A stretch of DNA of 64,000 bases from Yamadazyma tenuis (Eukaryota; Ascomycota; Pichiomycetes; Serinales; Debaryomycetaceae). Under the pieces are notes generated by a model, which saw only the letters and a list, made by a program, of their open reading frames with translations, was not told where the DNA came from and made no database searches. Below are positions 45,547 through 55,775 of the stretch, in pieces. The translations under genes and the position numbers were made by a program. Location: positions 124,001-188,000 of the forward strand of contig NC_089461.1 of the NCBI RefSeq assembly GCF_029203305.1. The letters run 5' to 3'. Position 1 is the stretch's first letter. Each line of letters starts with the position of its first letter.

Positions 45547-47931
45547 CTAAGAAACCCAGATAGTTAAAATACGATGACTGACTTCCTCGAACATATCTAA
45601 AGCCAAGAGCCAGTCATCATTGGAGTCCATTACAACAAAGTCACCATCTTCATCCTTATATCTTAATTTGTTGACCATAATATCGTCTTTAACCTCTCCA
45701 CTAGAGGCAATTTTTGTGGAAATCTTCAGGTGTAAGTCACTGAATTGGATTGAGGCTGGTACCATTAAATAGGATTTAATTTCCATTTTGTCATAAATGA
45801 TTTTGATCGTGATTAAACTATTGCTTGAATTGTTTGCACTCGAATTGACAGAAGAAAGGGAGTTATCCTGAGCATTGGTTGAAGCCGAGTTACTAGCAGA
45901 GCTTGAATTGAAATTCTGGAGTGAAGATGAAGACACCCTACTGTTGGAAGGTTCACTAGTGGACTTGCTTAGGCTTTGTCTCATCATACTGAATGTAGAA
46001 GAGGACGAGTGGTGTCTTTGATTGTGAAAGTTGCTTCCGTTAGATGAACGTATGGAACTTTGATCATTAGTAGGTTGAATGGATTCAAACTCATGACTAT
46101 CTCTCAATTTGCGTTGAATTTGATTGTTCATTTCGTTTGTCTTCAAGTTTCTTAAACAGTTTTCCCATTGGTTTCTGAATTCTTCCGTCCTATACCTCAA
46201 AGTGAAGGATCCACTTTCTTTCCTACCTGACCATGCAATGACCATTGAGTATCCAGTAGTATTTGAAGAGGAGATGTTATAAATTTCCAGAATGTAGACT
46301 CTTCCCTTTAGTTCGAGTGGAGACTTATCCTTTGCGTGGTTCATATTCTCTAGCAAGTTCACACTTGAAGAATTAACAGACGCAGATGACTTTTTTCTCG
46401 AGGATAACAAGTCTCTTCTCTTTTTACCTTGGTCCTCATTTGTAGGGTTTACTTCAACAAAAAAGAATATGATTTTCTCAAACAAATAAGCATAATATTC
46501 CTTTTCGTTATCGCTATCCTTGACACCTACCACGCCATGATATAATAATTCACCTTGATCCTTCAAGATAAAGCCTCTCCAATTGTTGACTCTTTCAGCA
46601 AGGTTCTGCAAGTAACCAACATTTTCACTTCTTCTTTGAGCTTCGTTTACTTGATTTGCAACTTCTTTCATGGCTTGACTTGCAATCAATAATTCATTAT
46701 AGCTTGAGTTGTCAGGGTTAGACCAAGTATCAATCAATTCCTTTAACAACAATGGATATTTACACAACCTTTGGATAGGCTTCAAAATGAAACTTTGCAA
46801 TTCAAAACCAGGGTCCAATAATTTCGACGACTTTTGAAGATTATCCGTTTCTTTATTAATCAAGTCGATAGCACCAAGTTGACCAATGGTCCAGGGTTCG
46901 TAAAATTTGAAAGGCCCGTTAGCAGCATGAATGAAAATAGAACCAATTCTGGTGAGATTATCTGGGATATTAATATTACACTCCAAACCGTTTAAAAACC
47001 TCCTCTGAAAGTCAATGATCTCACTCAAGTTTGGAAATAACAAATGTATTTGTTCACTGGAAATTAACTCAGCTTTGGTTAAATCAGCCTTATATTTGAG
47101 CAATACCTCCAAGTCCTTGACATATTTTCGTTCTGTCTCGATTATTTCTCTGAATACCTTCGACAGATCTGAACTAATTGTAACTTCTCCCACTGCATTA
47201 TCCTCCCAAGCAATTGACGAAGGTAATAAGTGTTTCACAACCCGAATGATCTTAAGAAGATCATGGGTACTGTCCAGGAAAACATTAGAAATGGTGAACA
47301 TAAGGTCATCATCTAACTTCAAGTGCATTTTCACGGCTATCAAAAAGTCGTACACAGATTTCTTGCACATTCGTACATCGTCACTTCCAATAATAGGGAT
47401 TTGATTAGCCTTATTGTTTAAATTGAATAATAAACACAATGGAGCACCTTGTTGGAATAATTTCCATAATTTGGTGACAGGGTCAACTGCTATGTTTGCC
47501 GGCAAAACACCAGCTGTGAAAGTGAATAGGTTGAGTGAGTTATTTGATAATGGCGCAGATGCCTGATGCAGGGAGGTATTGGAGTTGTCAGAATGGATAG
47601 AAAAACCCGACGAAGCTCTAAACTCAGTACTAGAACGTCTGTCTTGCAACTGCTGAGACAAAGCCAATGCTTGTTGTTCGGAACATTGTTCGGCTACAGA
47701 GTGAGCAACTTTCAAGAACGGTTCCATCCCGTCGATCTTACTCAACCGATTCAATAAACTAATACACTGGTAATACAAGTGATCTTTGGCACTTGAAAGC
47801 TGGTTGAAGTTCATGTTGATACCGACAGGAGTCGAGGAAACCCGAGTGATGTTCCCCGAGTTGCTCAAGGATGTGGATGAGTTCGAATGGGAGTTTGAGG
47901 AAAACGAACGAAAGGGTGGATGGGGATCCAT
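45547..47931 (-). CDS. CDC24: Cdc42 guanine-nucleotide exchange factor Cdc24
   Basis: Polarity GEF activating Cdc42 at bud sites and mating projections. 794 residues (Sc 854): Ser-rich N-terminus, calponin-homology-like domain (~150-240; VTKLWKLFQQGAPLCLLFN), DH domain (~260-440; FREIIETERKYVKDLEVL, LQSFILKPIQRLCKYPLLL), PH domain (~465-620) and, after a Ser/Asn-rich linker, a C-terminal PB1 domain (~705-794; IKIIYDKMEIKSYLM to DEDGDFVVMDSNDDW) that binds Bem1. Confidence 0.96.
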   Translation of the reverse strand: MDPHPPFRSFSSNSHSNSSTSLSNSGNITRVSSTPVGINMNFNQLSSAKDHLYYQCISLLNRLSKIDGMEPFLKVAHSVAEQCSEQQALALSQQLQDRRSSTEFRASSGFSIHSDNSNTSLHQASAPLSNNSLNLFTFTAGVLPANIAVDPVTKLWKLFQQGAPLCLLFNLNNKANQIPIIGSDDVRMCKKSVYDFLIAVKMHLKLDDDLMFTISNVFLDSTHDLLKIIRVVKHLLPSSIAWEDNAVGEVTISSDLSKVFREIIETERKYVKDLEVLLKYKADLTKAELISSEQIHLLFPNLSEIIDFQRRFLNGLECNINIPDNLTRIGSIFIHAANGPFKFYEPWTIGQLGAIDLINKETDNLQKSSKLLDPGFELQSFILKPIQRLCKYPLLLKELIDTWSNPDNSSYNELLIASQAMKEVANQVNEAQRRSENVGYLQNLAERVNNWRGFILKDQGELLYHGVVGVKDSDNEKEYYAYLFEKIIFFFVEVNPTNEDQGKKRRDLLSSRKKSSASVNSSSVNLLENMNHAKDKSPLELKGRVYILEIYNISSSNTTGYSMVIAWSGRKESGSFTLRYRTEEFRNQWENCLRNLKTNEMNNQIQRKLRDSHEFESIQPTNDQSSIRSSNGSNFHNQRHHSSSSTFSMMRQSLSKSTSEPSNSRVSSSSLQNFNSSSASNSASTNAQDNSLSSVNSSANNSSNSLITIKIIYDKMEIKSYLMVPASIQFSDLHLKISTKIASSGEVKDDIMVNKLRYKDEDGDFVVMDSNDDWLLALDMFEEVSHRILTIWVS

Positions 47932-48758
47932 GATCTAGAACGTATAAGTGATATCTATTAGGAGTGGATAATGAATGATTTGGAAAAAGTTTGTACGAAT
48001 ATTGATATGTCCGATGAAATTGGTGTACAAATAAAGGAGTTTCTGGTGGGAATGAAATGGACAAGTATAAGGTTAGTGGAGCGTGCGAAAGTTAACGAGA
48101 AGGGAATGAATTAACGGAGAATACAGCAACAATACGTGAGTAAATGGGCGCAAGTTGAACACACGATGAGTGAAAGTGTTAATGATTCACAAAAAAGTAC
48201 AACCACAACACAAGTTGATTAATATATACTTAAAACGTATTTATTTACTAAATGTGAGCAAGGAAAAGCAGATAAAAAAAACTTCAGTGCGAAGTTTCGG
48301 GAGGAGTCGCACGCACCTTCTCAAGAAGGATGTTGCTGGAAAAAGATTGAAAAACTTCTATTGCTTGGGAAATGAGAGGTCCATACTACGACAGTGGAGC
48401 TGGTATAATTGATCTGAGAGACAAGGCTATTGTTTAATCAATCTTAGAGACAATGGCTGGGGTGGTCTCTAAGAATGTATAACAATTCCAGTAATATGCT
48501 GGAATACAAGACTCATCGCGATATATAGCAGCATTCATCCAATGAATGCCATATCTCCATAAACATGCCGGTGAAGTAGTTATATAGTTCTTGAAACTAC
48601 AACTCTTTAGTGTAAATGATGTATATTAGTTATTTGCAGCCTGGGGTTAAAGGAGTTGTCGACGCGACATTCGTATAGAACAGGTGCAACTACTAGAATT
48701 GGACTTGGGGCAGCGCGGTACGTCAAGCCATTAAATCATGTGCTAAGAACAAGAGCCT
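47932..48758. promoter_or_regulatory. CDC24 upstream region with two inverted repeats
   Basis: 827 bp between the CDC24 start and the TEX1 stop. I see no credible gene. It contains a 10-bp perfect inverted repeat (48442-48451 with 48465-48474, 13-nt loop) and then a 7-bp one (48485-48491 with 48499-48505), which could form two adjacent hairpins in RNA. Confidence 0.4.
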
Positions 48759-49772
48759 CTAGTCATTTTTATACATGTAGGTCATAGTGGTGCAACCCAG
48801 GCTCGCAAAGATATACAGGGTTCGATTGGGAATCCAGCACATTGAAGGCAAAACCGATTTCCCGGCGGCAGAATTGGGAACTTCCATCAATTGTGATCCC
48901 AGAGTGTACTCAAAGATCCGGATATTCTCTGTGGTATCAAAGGCTACACCAATGTGCGACCCTTCTCGACTGATACTGACACACAGAATGGCATCATCCA
49001 CATCGGTGAGCGTTTTTTCCACGAGCATCGTGCTGCACCGGTGAATTGACACCACTCCTTCGTTGGACCCGAGTGCGAAGTAGGTCCCAAGCGGGTCGAT
49101 GCTGATGGAAGTAATTGACGAGCGGTGGCCGGTAATGGTGGTCCAGAGCTTGGTGCTCGTGGTAGTATCGTCGAACTCGTATACGGGAGCGGTACCGTCA
49201 TGGAGAGCCACCACGAAGAACTGGTGCTGGTGGTTAAACCACTGGAAGTCGTAAATGTGTTGAGACAAATGTAGTTCATGAACCTTACGATAGTCATCAC
49301 CCACTGCAAGGAAACTGATGGTGCTATCGCGATCCACCACCGCTAGAATTCGGCCATCAGGAGAGTACAGCACGAACTGGCACAGAACTGGCGACGGCGT
49401 TTCGGATGAGTGCCATTTTTCAATCTTGATTTCTTGTTGGAGCTTCCCGTGGTGAGCCCGCCAGACCTTGACGTACAGGTCTCGTCCCACACTGGCGAAA
49501 GTACTATCATGCTTGGGGTGCCAGGCGATTCGCTCCACAGACTTTTCGTGGGGACTTTCGATGATTTTTGACTCTGTGAGCCCAGAATTAGTTAGTTTCC
49601 AAACTCGAAGGGACTTATCAGTACGGGAATTGACCACGGTGGTGCTGGTGGCATTAACGGACACGAAAATGATTTCGGACGTGTAGCCTCCGCTGCCCGC
49701 TAACTGCGAGTCCTTGACGGTTTGTGACTTGAGCAGCTGGAAAAACTGCTGTTTGGTGTTTAGTGGTGGCAT
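48759..49772 (-). CDS. TEX1: THO/TREX WD40 subunit Tex1 (THOC3)
   Basis: mRNA export factor of the TREX complex. 337 residues with about six to seven WD repeats: DKSLRVWKLTNSGL, FASVGRDLYVKVWRA, YSPDGRILAVVDRDSTISF, FDWQ-like IYDFQWFNH, and SIDPLGTYFALGSNEGVVS. The order and the DPLGTYFALGS block match THOC3-type proteins. Divergent from ERV46. Confidence 0.85.
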   Translation of the reverse strand: MPPLNTKQQFFQLLKSQTVKDSQLAGSGGYTSEIIFVSVNATSTTVVNSRTDKSLRVWKLTNSGLTESKIIESPHEKSVERIAWHPKHDSTFASVGRDLYVKVWRAHHGKLQQEIKIEKWHSSETPSPVLCQFVLYSPDGRILAVVDRDSTISFLAVGDDYRKVHELHLSQHIYDFQWFNHQHQFFVVALHDGTAPVYEFDDTTTSTKLWTTITGHRSSITSISIDPLGTYFALGSNEGVVSIHRCSTMLVEKTLTDVDDAILCVSISREGSHIGVAFDTTENIRIFEYTLGSQLMEVPNSAAGKSVLPSMCWIPNRTLYIFASLGCTTMTYMYKND

Positions 49773-50064
49773 GGGTGATAAAGTTTAGCGCGACTCGATG
49801 GTTTGTGAGTGTGCAAATGCGACTTCATGGGACACAGATCCGGGCTCACTTTTGTGCAAAAGCCGGTTGCGAACAAGGCATTGTAATTGACCAACCCGTA
49901 AGGAGGAAGATATCTCTCTCATAGGTCTGATGTCTTGGAAGTCATTAAATCAATCTAATTGTGTACCAGTTTCCTGCGCCCACTTAGTGTTTGCATCCGG
50001 TCGTGTGGACCCAATCGCGCTAGCTCGACATCAGAATCAATTCCAACATCTGTACACATCACCC

Positions 50065-51294
50065 ATGGTTCAGCCAAAGCTTCTCTCTCTCGATGCCTTT
50101 GCAAAGACCGTCGAAGATGCTCGAGTAAAGACCGCATCTGGAGGTATCATCACGCTTGTGTCTATTACCATTGTGTTGTTTTTGATTCGAAACGAGTATC
50201 TCGATTATACCCTGATAATTACCAGACCAGAATTGGTGGTAGACAGAGACATCAACCAGAAATTGGACATCACACTTGATATTTCATTCCCCAGTATTCC
50301 CTGCTCCATGATAAACCTTGATATTCTTGATGTCAGTGGGAACGTCGAACTCGATATCTTGCAAAACGGGTTTCAGAAATACAGGATTCTTTCCAGTGGT
50401 GAAGAAGTTTTAATGAAAAATGCACCTTTAATTGACAGCACCCCATTAGAAGTAATGGCAAAGGGGTTAGACAAACCAGAAGATGCCGAACATACTCCCT
50501 GTGGTGACTGTTATGGTTCTTTACCCCAGGATCGAAAACAATACTGTTGTAATAACTGTGAGACCATCAGAAGGGCATACGCTGCCAAGGTGTGGGCTTT
50601 TTACGACGGAGAAAACATCAAACCTTGTGAAGATGAAGGCTATGTTAAAGCCATCCAGTCTGAAATCTTTAACAATGAAGGGTGTCGTGTTAAAGGTACC
50701 ACTCAAATCAACAGAATTAGCGGTAACTTACATTTCGCTCCTGGAGCCTCGTTTACTGAACCTTCAAGACATGTGCATGATTTGTCTTTGTACAATAAGT
50801 TCCCAGATCGGTTCAACTTTGACCATACCATCAACCACTTGTCATTTGGTAAAGATCCAGAGACCAACGCTAATACCGATAAGAAGACGTTACATCCATT
50901 AGATGGAGAAACTAGAAACCTCAAGGAAAAGTACCACTTGTATTCCTATTTCTTGAAAGTTGTCTCCACCAGATACGAATACTTGCAAGAAAAGCTTAAA
51001 GCTCCATTGGAAACCAATCAGTTTTCCGCCATTTATCATGACAGACCCATAAAAGGTGGTAAGGATGAGGATCATCAACACACTCTTCACGCAAGAGGAG
51101 GATTACCTGGGTTATACTTCTACTTTGATATTTCTCCATTGAAGATTATCAACAAAGAACAATACTCCAAAACTTGGTCCGGGTTTGTTTTGGGAGTCAT
51201 CAGTTCGATCGCCGGGGTGTTGATGATTGGATCATTGCTCGATAGGTCGGTTTGGGCTGCTGAAAAGGCCATAAGGGCCAAAAAAGATATTTAA
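50065..51294 (+). CDS. ERV46: COPII vesicle protein Erv46
   Basis: ER-Golgi cargo receptor that works with Erv41. 409 residues from the ATG at 50065 (Sc 415): N-terminal LLSLDAFAKTVEDARVKTASG, transmembrane helix (~26-45), large lumenal domain with TRPELVVDRD, CGDCYG, CETIRRAY, GCRVKGTTQINRISGNLHF and HARGGLPGLYF, a second transmembrane helix, and a tail ending KKDI (KKXX retrieval). The frame is open to an ATG at 49930, adding 45 residues without family similarity; I prefer the shorter start. Confidence 0.94.
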   Translation: MVQPKLLSLDAFAKTVEDARVKTASGGIITLVSITIVLFLIRNEYLDYTLIITRPELVVDRDINQKLDITLDISFPSIPCSMINLDILDVSGNVELDILQNGFQKYRILSSGEEVLMKNAPLIDSTPLEVMAKGLDKPEDAEHTPCGDCYGSLPQDRKQYCCNNCETIRRAYAAKVWAFYDGENIKPCEDEGYVKAIQSEIFNNEGCRVKGTTQINRISGNLHFAPGASFTEPSRHVHDLSLYNKFPDRFNFDHTINHLSFGKDPETNANTDKKTLHPLDGETRNLKEKYHLYSYFLKVVSTRYEYLQEKLKAPLETNQFSAIYHDRPIKGGKDEDHQHTLHARGGLPGLYFYFDISPLKIINKEQYSKTWSGFVLGVISSIAGVLMIGSLLDRSVWAAEKAIRAKKDI

Positions 51295-51335
51295 ATTATA
51301 TTTGGCTATGTACAAAAGTCTATGTGAAAAAAGCT

Positions 51336-52154
51336 TTAAATATCATTTAATAGATGTTGAATTTCGTTATAATAGTCATTGTTCAAGTATTTTGGCAACT
51401 CTTCTTTGGCCAACCACATAAATTTTACGGTGCTGGATGCTGGTTTGAACTGGCCTGACACTATCTGGGACTTGATGAAAAATTCGTTATTGTCAGAAGA
51501 TGAGATCACGTGACATGGTTTACTCGAAACATTATAATAGTTCAACCCTTGGCCACCAAGGTTGTAAATTCCGTCTTCAGCCACTTTGTGCAATGGGATC
51601 TCATGTTCTTGACTCACAGCGAAGTTGGGAAATGTCCAGGTCTTGTTGTCTTCACTTATCACCAAGTATAAGGAGCGACTCAATTTTCTCTCTAAACTAG
51701 TCGTATCGTTTTTCTCATCCGCCTGAGTGACTCGGGAGTTGGGATTGATCTTCCGAGATAAACTGTCTGACGAATATTCATCTACAATTTCACTTCCATC
51801 TTCAGCCTGCTTATAAGTTTTAGGTAATCTAAGTTCTTGCTTGAATCTTCTATCTCTCAGCTGTCTGATTTCTGGTCTTCCATCGGTAAACTCCATGGTT
51901 GGGTTGTTATACACAGGTGGCTTATTCAATTCCTTGAACCGGTGGTCTCCCAAGGTTCCCCCTCTGTAGTAGAACCATTTTGGAAAAGTCCACATCAATC
52001 GTTTCCATAGTTCATTCTGGTACTTATAATACAGCTTTTCGAACGCGGGCAAGTCCCTAGTGATCACCGGATTCCTGGCCAATAATACAGTGGAAGATAT
52101 GACAGGAGTGGCAGTAATACTCGAGTAGTGTCTTATTATAGTATTCCTGATCAT
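51336..52154 (-). CDS. MRPL17: Mitochondrial ribosomal protein mL46 (Mrpl17)
   Basis: Large-subunit mitoribosomal protein with a Nudix-like fold. From the ATG at 52154 it is 272 residues (Sc 281) and begins MIRNTIIRHYSSITAT, a good presequence. Further ATGs at 52184 and 52250 give up to 304 residues and cannot be excluded. Family segments: LPAFEKLYYKYQNELWKRLMW, KWFYYRGGTLGDHRF, and near the end TVKFMWLAKEELPKYL. Confidence 0.88.
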   Translation of the reverse strand: MIRNTIIRHYSSITATPVISSTVLLARNPVITRDLPAFEKLYYKYQNELWKRLMWTFPKWFYYRGGTLGDHRFKELNKPPVYNNPTMEFTDGRPEIRQLRDRRFKQELRLPKTYKQAEDGSEIVDEYSSDSLSRKINPNSRVTQADEKNDTTSLERKLSRSLYLVISEDNKTWTFPNFAVSQEHEIPLHKVAEDGIYNLGGQGLNYYNVSSKPCHVISSSDNNEFFIKSQIVSGQFKPASSTVKFMWLAKEELPKYLNNDYYNEIQHLLNDI

Positions 52155-52572
52155 TAGCGTGAGGTTAAGGTTTAAATTTTTCATTTTCAAAAAAACTTTC
52201 TCACTCGCAAAGTCGTGTGGCCGGGTAACCATAGAAACTGCCGTTTTCATTTAAAGGGCGGCGTCATTCCCACCTTTTTGGTGTCGACAATATTACTCAG
52301 ATTTTTTTTGTTCCACAAGTAATTCTTCCCTTCTCTTAAAAGAACTGACGAAATCAGAGTTTTATTTTGGTACGTTCCCTCCAGAAATCATCAAAACATC
52401 CTCCATATCATATCACAAAACATTTCCTGAAATCCCTTCAAGTTAAGTCGTTTTCCCGGTTTATTTTTTGTAATTGAGTGCTTTTTTATAGTAAACGGCA
52501 TAGAAGAAAAGAGGTACTTGGACGCTAGTATCGTAATCACTTAGTAGTAAAACTCACTCAGAAAAAAAGAAT
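52155..52572. promoter_or_regulatory. Divergent promoter MRPL17 / NRD1
   Basis: About 320-420 bp depending on the MRPL17 start. It is rich in T tracts (for example 52302-52309) and ends in an A-rich NRD1 leader. No gene is seen. Confidence 0.3.
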
Positions 52573-54573
52573 ATGTCGGACATTGAAAAGTTTGAAAGTA
52601 TTTTGAAAGAAATCCCTACATTAAAGGCTCCTGGAGTATCAGGATCAAGAATTAAACAGTTGACCGAACTTGCTGTTAAGAATGTTAAAGAAGAGTCGGT
52701 GTTAATCCCCATTTTGTACACCGCTTGTAAATCCGTACCTTCATCTCATAAATTGGGTTCCATGTATGTTGTGGACTCGATTGTGAGAGCGTATGTTGAT
52801 GAAGCCAGAAGATTTAATGAAACTTTTGGCCCCGAAGCTCCTCAAGGAAGTTTTGCCGCTGGCGTTTATAAGATCAGTGAATTGATTGAATCTTTAATGG
52901 ATGACGCTTTGGAGTTATCAATCGTTCAGTCTCAAACCATTAAAATTTTGAAATTGTTGGATATTTGGGAAAGAGCTCAAACATTTGATGCTTCTATCAT
53001 TGACAGCATCAAAGACAAGCACGCAAAATCTTCTACCCCCCCAGGCACTCCACCTCCCGGTAGAGTTAAACCAACCAGTCATCTCACCGCTTCAGCAAAT
53101 GATACTAATGATGGTGGCAGTAAACCCGAAGATTCAAACAGTATTTTGCTGGCATTAGCATCTTTGGCTCAGAAGTCAAACTCTAACAGTTCTACTCCGA
53201 ATAACCAAGGTGTAACCCCTGTTACCGGTGGTGGTAACCAAGCCAATAATATCTTGGCTCAATTATCTGCCATCTCATCTGCCGGAAACGTTGCCTCTAA
53301 TGCTGTACCAGCATCGACTCATAATCAAGCAGCCCCTGCTAGTAATAATGTGTTAGATATGTTGCAACAGATGCAAAACTCTCAACTTCAACAGCTGCAA
53401 CCGCCACAAAGAGATCCTAGAAATGATCGCGGTCCCGATACCTATTCAAGAAGAAACAGATCTCGGTCTCCAGGCTATGAGAATACCGGTAGAAGAAGAG
53501 ACAGGTCACCACCTAGATATCAACAACCTGCTAGTTTACCCCAGATTCCTGGTCGCAATGGAGTACCACAGCTTCCTCAGCAGGCTCAGTTTCAGCAGAA
53601 TCAATATCAGCAACAAAACCAGTATCAGCAAAACCAAAACCAGTACCAACAAAACCAATACCAGCAAAACCAGTATCAACAGAATGGTTACCAGCAAAAC
53701 TCGTATGATCAACAAGGTGGAAATGGTCAGTTCTCTCAACAAAACCCTAAAAAACGACAAGGACCATCTGGTCTTAACCAAGAAGGCGAACAAAACGTCC
53801 CTGGAAACCCTCATTTCCGTCCTCGTAACGTAGGAGTCGATGCTACCTTACCCCAAGGCTCGATTAAGGTGTTGTCCAGAACGTTGTTTATTGGAGGTGT
53901 CCCTCGTTCTATGGGAGAGCATGAACTCGGTGATGTTCTTAGACCATTGGCCGAAGTGCAATCAGTTATTCTTAACAGCGAAAGAAAGCATGCATTCGTC
54001 AAGGTCTACTCAAGAAAAGAAGCCGAACAAGTCATCATGTCTTTCAACAAGGATAATGCGTTGCCCTTGCGTACCCGATGGGGAGTTGGTTTTGGACCAA
54101 GAGACTGTTGCAACTACCAGCAAGGAGTTTCAATTATTCCGATTCAAAGACTTACCGAAGCCGACAAGTCTTGGATTGTTAGTGCTCAATGGGGAGGCAC
54201 TGGTGGTCAACCATTAGTGAGTGGAGTTGTGGTTGACGAACCAGATATCGAAATTGGATCTGGTATTTCATCCAAGGCTATGTCCAAGAAAATGCCAACG
54301 AACTCTGCCAGAAATGGACCCAAGTCCAATAGACCTGGCGAACCAGAAATAGAATACTCGAGAGGAGGGTACAACGGTCAGCAACAAAACTTTGGTGGCA
54401 TGAATCCAGGAGCTGTGAATCCATTGCAAGGGTTGTTCAACAATGGTGCACCACCAAACGGATTACCACAGATGCCCAACTACCAACAGATGAACATGAA
54501 CCCTAATGGTAACCCCAATGGTAACTCCAACTTGGGGTCCCAGCTCTCCAACTTCTTCAACCAACAACAATAG
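52573..54573 (+). CDS. NRD1: RNA-binding transcription terminator Nrd1
   Basis: Component of the Nrd1-Nab3-Sen1 complex that terminates noncoding RNA transcription and hands transcripts to the exosome. 666 residues: CTD-interacting domain at the start (~1-150; VLIPILYTACKSVPSSHKLGSMYVVDSI), a Ser/Asn-rich linker, an RS/RD-rich patch (RNRSRSPGYENTGRRRDRSPP), a Gln/Asn repeat tract, an RRM (~435-510; RTLFIGGVPRSMGEHEL, KHAFVKVYSRKEAE) and a Gln/Asn/Pro-rich tail. This order matches Sc Nrd1. Confidence 0.96.
   Translation: MSDIEKFESILKEIPTLKAPGVSGSRIKQLTELAVKNVKEESVLIPILYTACKSVPSSHKLGSMYVVDSIVRAYVDEARRFNETFGPEAPQGSFAAGVYKISELIESLMDDALELSIVQSQTIKILKLLDIWERAQTFDASIIDSIKDKHAKSSTPPGTPPPGRVKPTSHLTASANDTNDGGSKPEDSNSILLALASLAQKSNSNSSTPNNQGVTPVTGGGNQANNILAQLSAISSAGNVASNAVPASTHNQAAPASNNVLDMLQQMQNSQLQQLQPPQRDPRNDRGPDTYSRRNRSRSPGYENTGRRRDRSPPRYQQPASLPQIPGRNGVPQLPQQAQFQQNQYQQQNQYQQNQNQYQQNQYQQNQYQQNGYQQNSYDQQGGNGQFSQQNPKKRQGPSGLNQEGEQNVPGNPHFRPRNVGVDATLPQGSIKVLSRTLFIGGVPRSMGEHELGDVLRPLAEVQSVILNSERKHAFVKVYSRKEAEQVIMSFNKDNALPLRTRWGVGFGPRDCCNYQQGVSIIPIQRLTEADKSWIVSAQWGGTGGQPLVSGVVVDEPDIEIGSGISSKAMSKKMPTNSARNGPKSNRPGEPEIEYSRGGYNGQQQNFGGMNPGAVNPLQGLFNNGAPPNGLPQMPNYQQMNMNPNGNPNGNSNLGSQLSNFFNQQQ
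53586..53715 (+). repeat. NQYQQ tandem repeat tract within NRD1
   Basis: An in-frame array of 5-6-residue units around NQYQQ (variants NQYQQQ, NQNQYQQ, NGYQQ, NSYDQQ), about eight units, encoded by near-identical CAR/AAY codons. Such arrays vary in length between strains. Confidence 0.85.
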
Positions 54574-54672
54574 TATTAGTAATAGAGTATATAGCATTAA
54601 AATAAACTATACTTGACTGAGAATTAACCCGCGATTTTTGCAGCCTTGACTTTAACGCGATCCATCGACAAC

Positions 54673-55755
54673 ATGTCTGAAAACAAATATCCAAGTATAC
54701 ACCGACAACGCGCAAGCCCCAACGCCAAGGCTATCAAGATCAAGGATCCCAAGAAGTCTCTGATATTCAATTCAGATACTAATTCTTCAGACTATCTGTC
54801 CCCAAAACGTAAGAAACAACGCTTTTTAGAGAATCTCAAACAGCACAACAAGTTACCAGACACATTTAAGGATGCAACGTCTTCCCTGGGAACTTGGAAT
54901 TACATTCCTACTTCAGATAGCGAAGATAGTGATGGCCTTGATGACTTGTTGATTAACACCAATGGAATTGTCTCTGAGAATCAAAACTCCTCATCCAGAC
55001 CAAAAACTGAAGCAAAAGATCTCGCTGAGTCGACAGAACTCACACCACCAAGACCCCAGCCTTTGGCCCTGACACCTAGAAAGACAGCACTACCCGCTAA
55101 ACAGGACGTTCTAGATACCATATTTGATCAGCAGGTGGATCTTGAAGAAGTCAAAACCCGGTTTGAACTGATGAATATCCCCCCGGTGACCAACTCCAAG
55201 TTCGAGCTCAGGCACAGAACTGATAAGTATCTCGATAGTATTCCCAAGTTTCTCAAGGGGACCAAGCCAATGTCTTATTTCTACGATTTGGCCAAAGAAC
55301 TGAGAATGGCTGCACCTCACGAGACAATGAGACAGCGAGATAAATACAACATCCGCTGGGAAATATTTTACGGAGGATACTACGGCTTGAAACGGCAAAT
55401 GTATGTGGCAAGCGTCATCCTCGACACGTACCGAGACTTAATTACCAAAACATCCTCTAAAAATGCCACAGTGGCTTTCTGGGGGCCAGAAGATTTCTGC
55501 AAGTATGTGCTTGCCAACGAGATCATCTTAAGATTTATCATGGAAGACTACGAGTGTCTGTTCAGTCGAGCTGAGGAGATAATCAAGGAGACGTCAGAGT
55601 ATGGAACCAGTGTTACCGACTCTATTGACTTTGATGACGACGTTACAGAAGAAACAAACACTTTGGAACTTCCAGAAGTTGTACCCAAATCGAAACCGGA
55701 GCCCACAAAACTTATTAAAATCAGTGACTTGTTTGATGATCTGGATGACGACTAG
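54673..55755 (+). CDS. RTC4: Rtc4-family protein
   Basis: Protein of poorly known function linked to telomere capping in S. cerevisiae. From the ATG at 54673 it is 360 residues (Sc 401); the nine codons upstream begin with TTG. The N-terminal half is disordered, Ser- and Lys-rich (SPKRKKQRF). The C-terminal RTC4 domain contains WEIFYGGYYGLKRQMYV, AFWGPEDFCKYVLANEI and LRFIMEDY, matching the family's GYYG and late VL-E-IL-EDY motifs. It ends in an acidic tail (LFDDLDDD). Tandem with FOL1. Confidence 0.85.
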   Translation: MSENKYPSIHRQRASPNAKAIKIKDPKKSLIFNSDTNSSDYLSPKRKKQRFLENLKQHNKLPDTFKDATSSLGTWNYIPTSDSEDSDGLDDLLINTNGIVSENQNSSSRPKTEAKDLAESTELTPPRPQPLALTPRKTALPAKQDVLDTIFDQQVDLEEVKTRFELMNIPPVTNSKFELRHRTDKYLDSIPKFLKGTKPMSYFYDLAKELRMAAPHETMRQRDKYNIRWEIFYGGYYGLKRQMYVASVILDTYRDLITKTSSKNATVAFWGPEDFCKYVLANEIILRFIMEDYECLFSRAEEIIKETSEYGTSVTDSIDFDDDVTEETNTLELPEVVPKSKPEPTKLIKISDLFDDLDDD

Positions 55756-55775
55756 TGATTCATGAAATATCCCAA

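Noticed and set aside
48170..48412. 80-codon plus-strand frame in the CDC24 upstream region
   Set aside because: Lys-rich, low complexity, no initiation context or recognisable motif; read as chance in AT-rich DNA.
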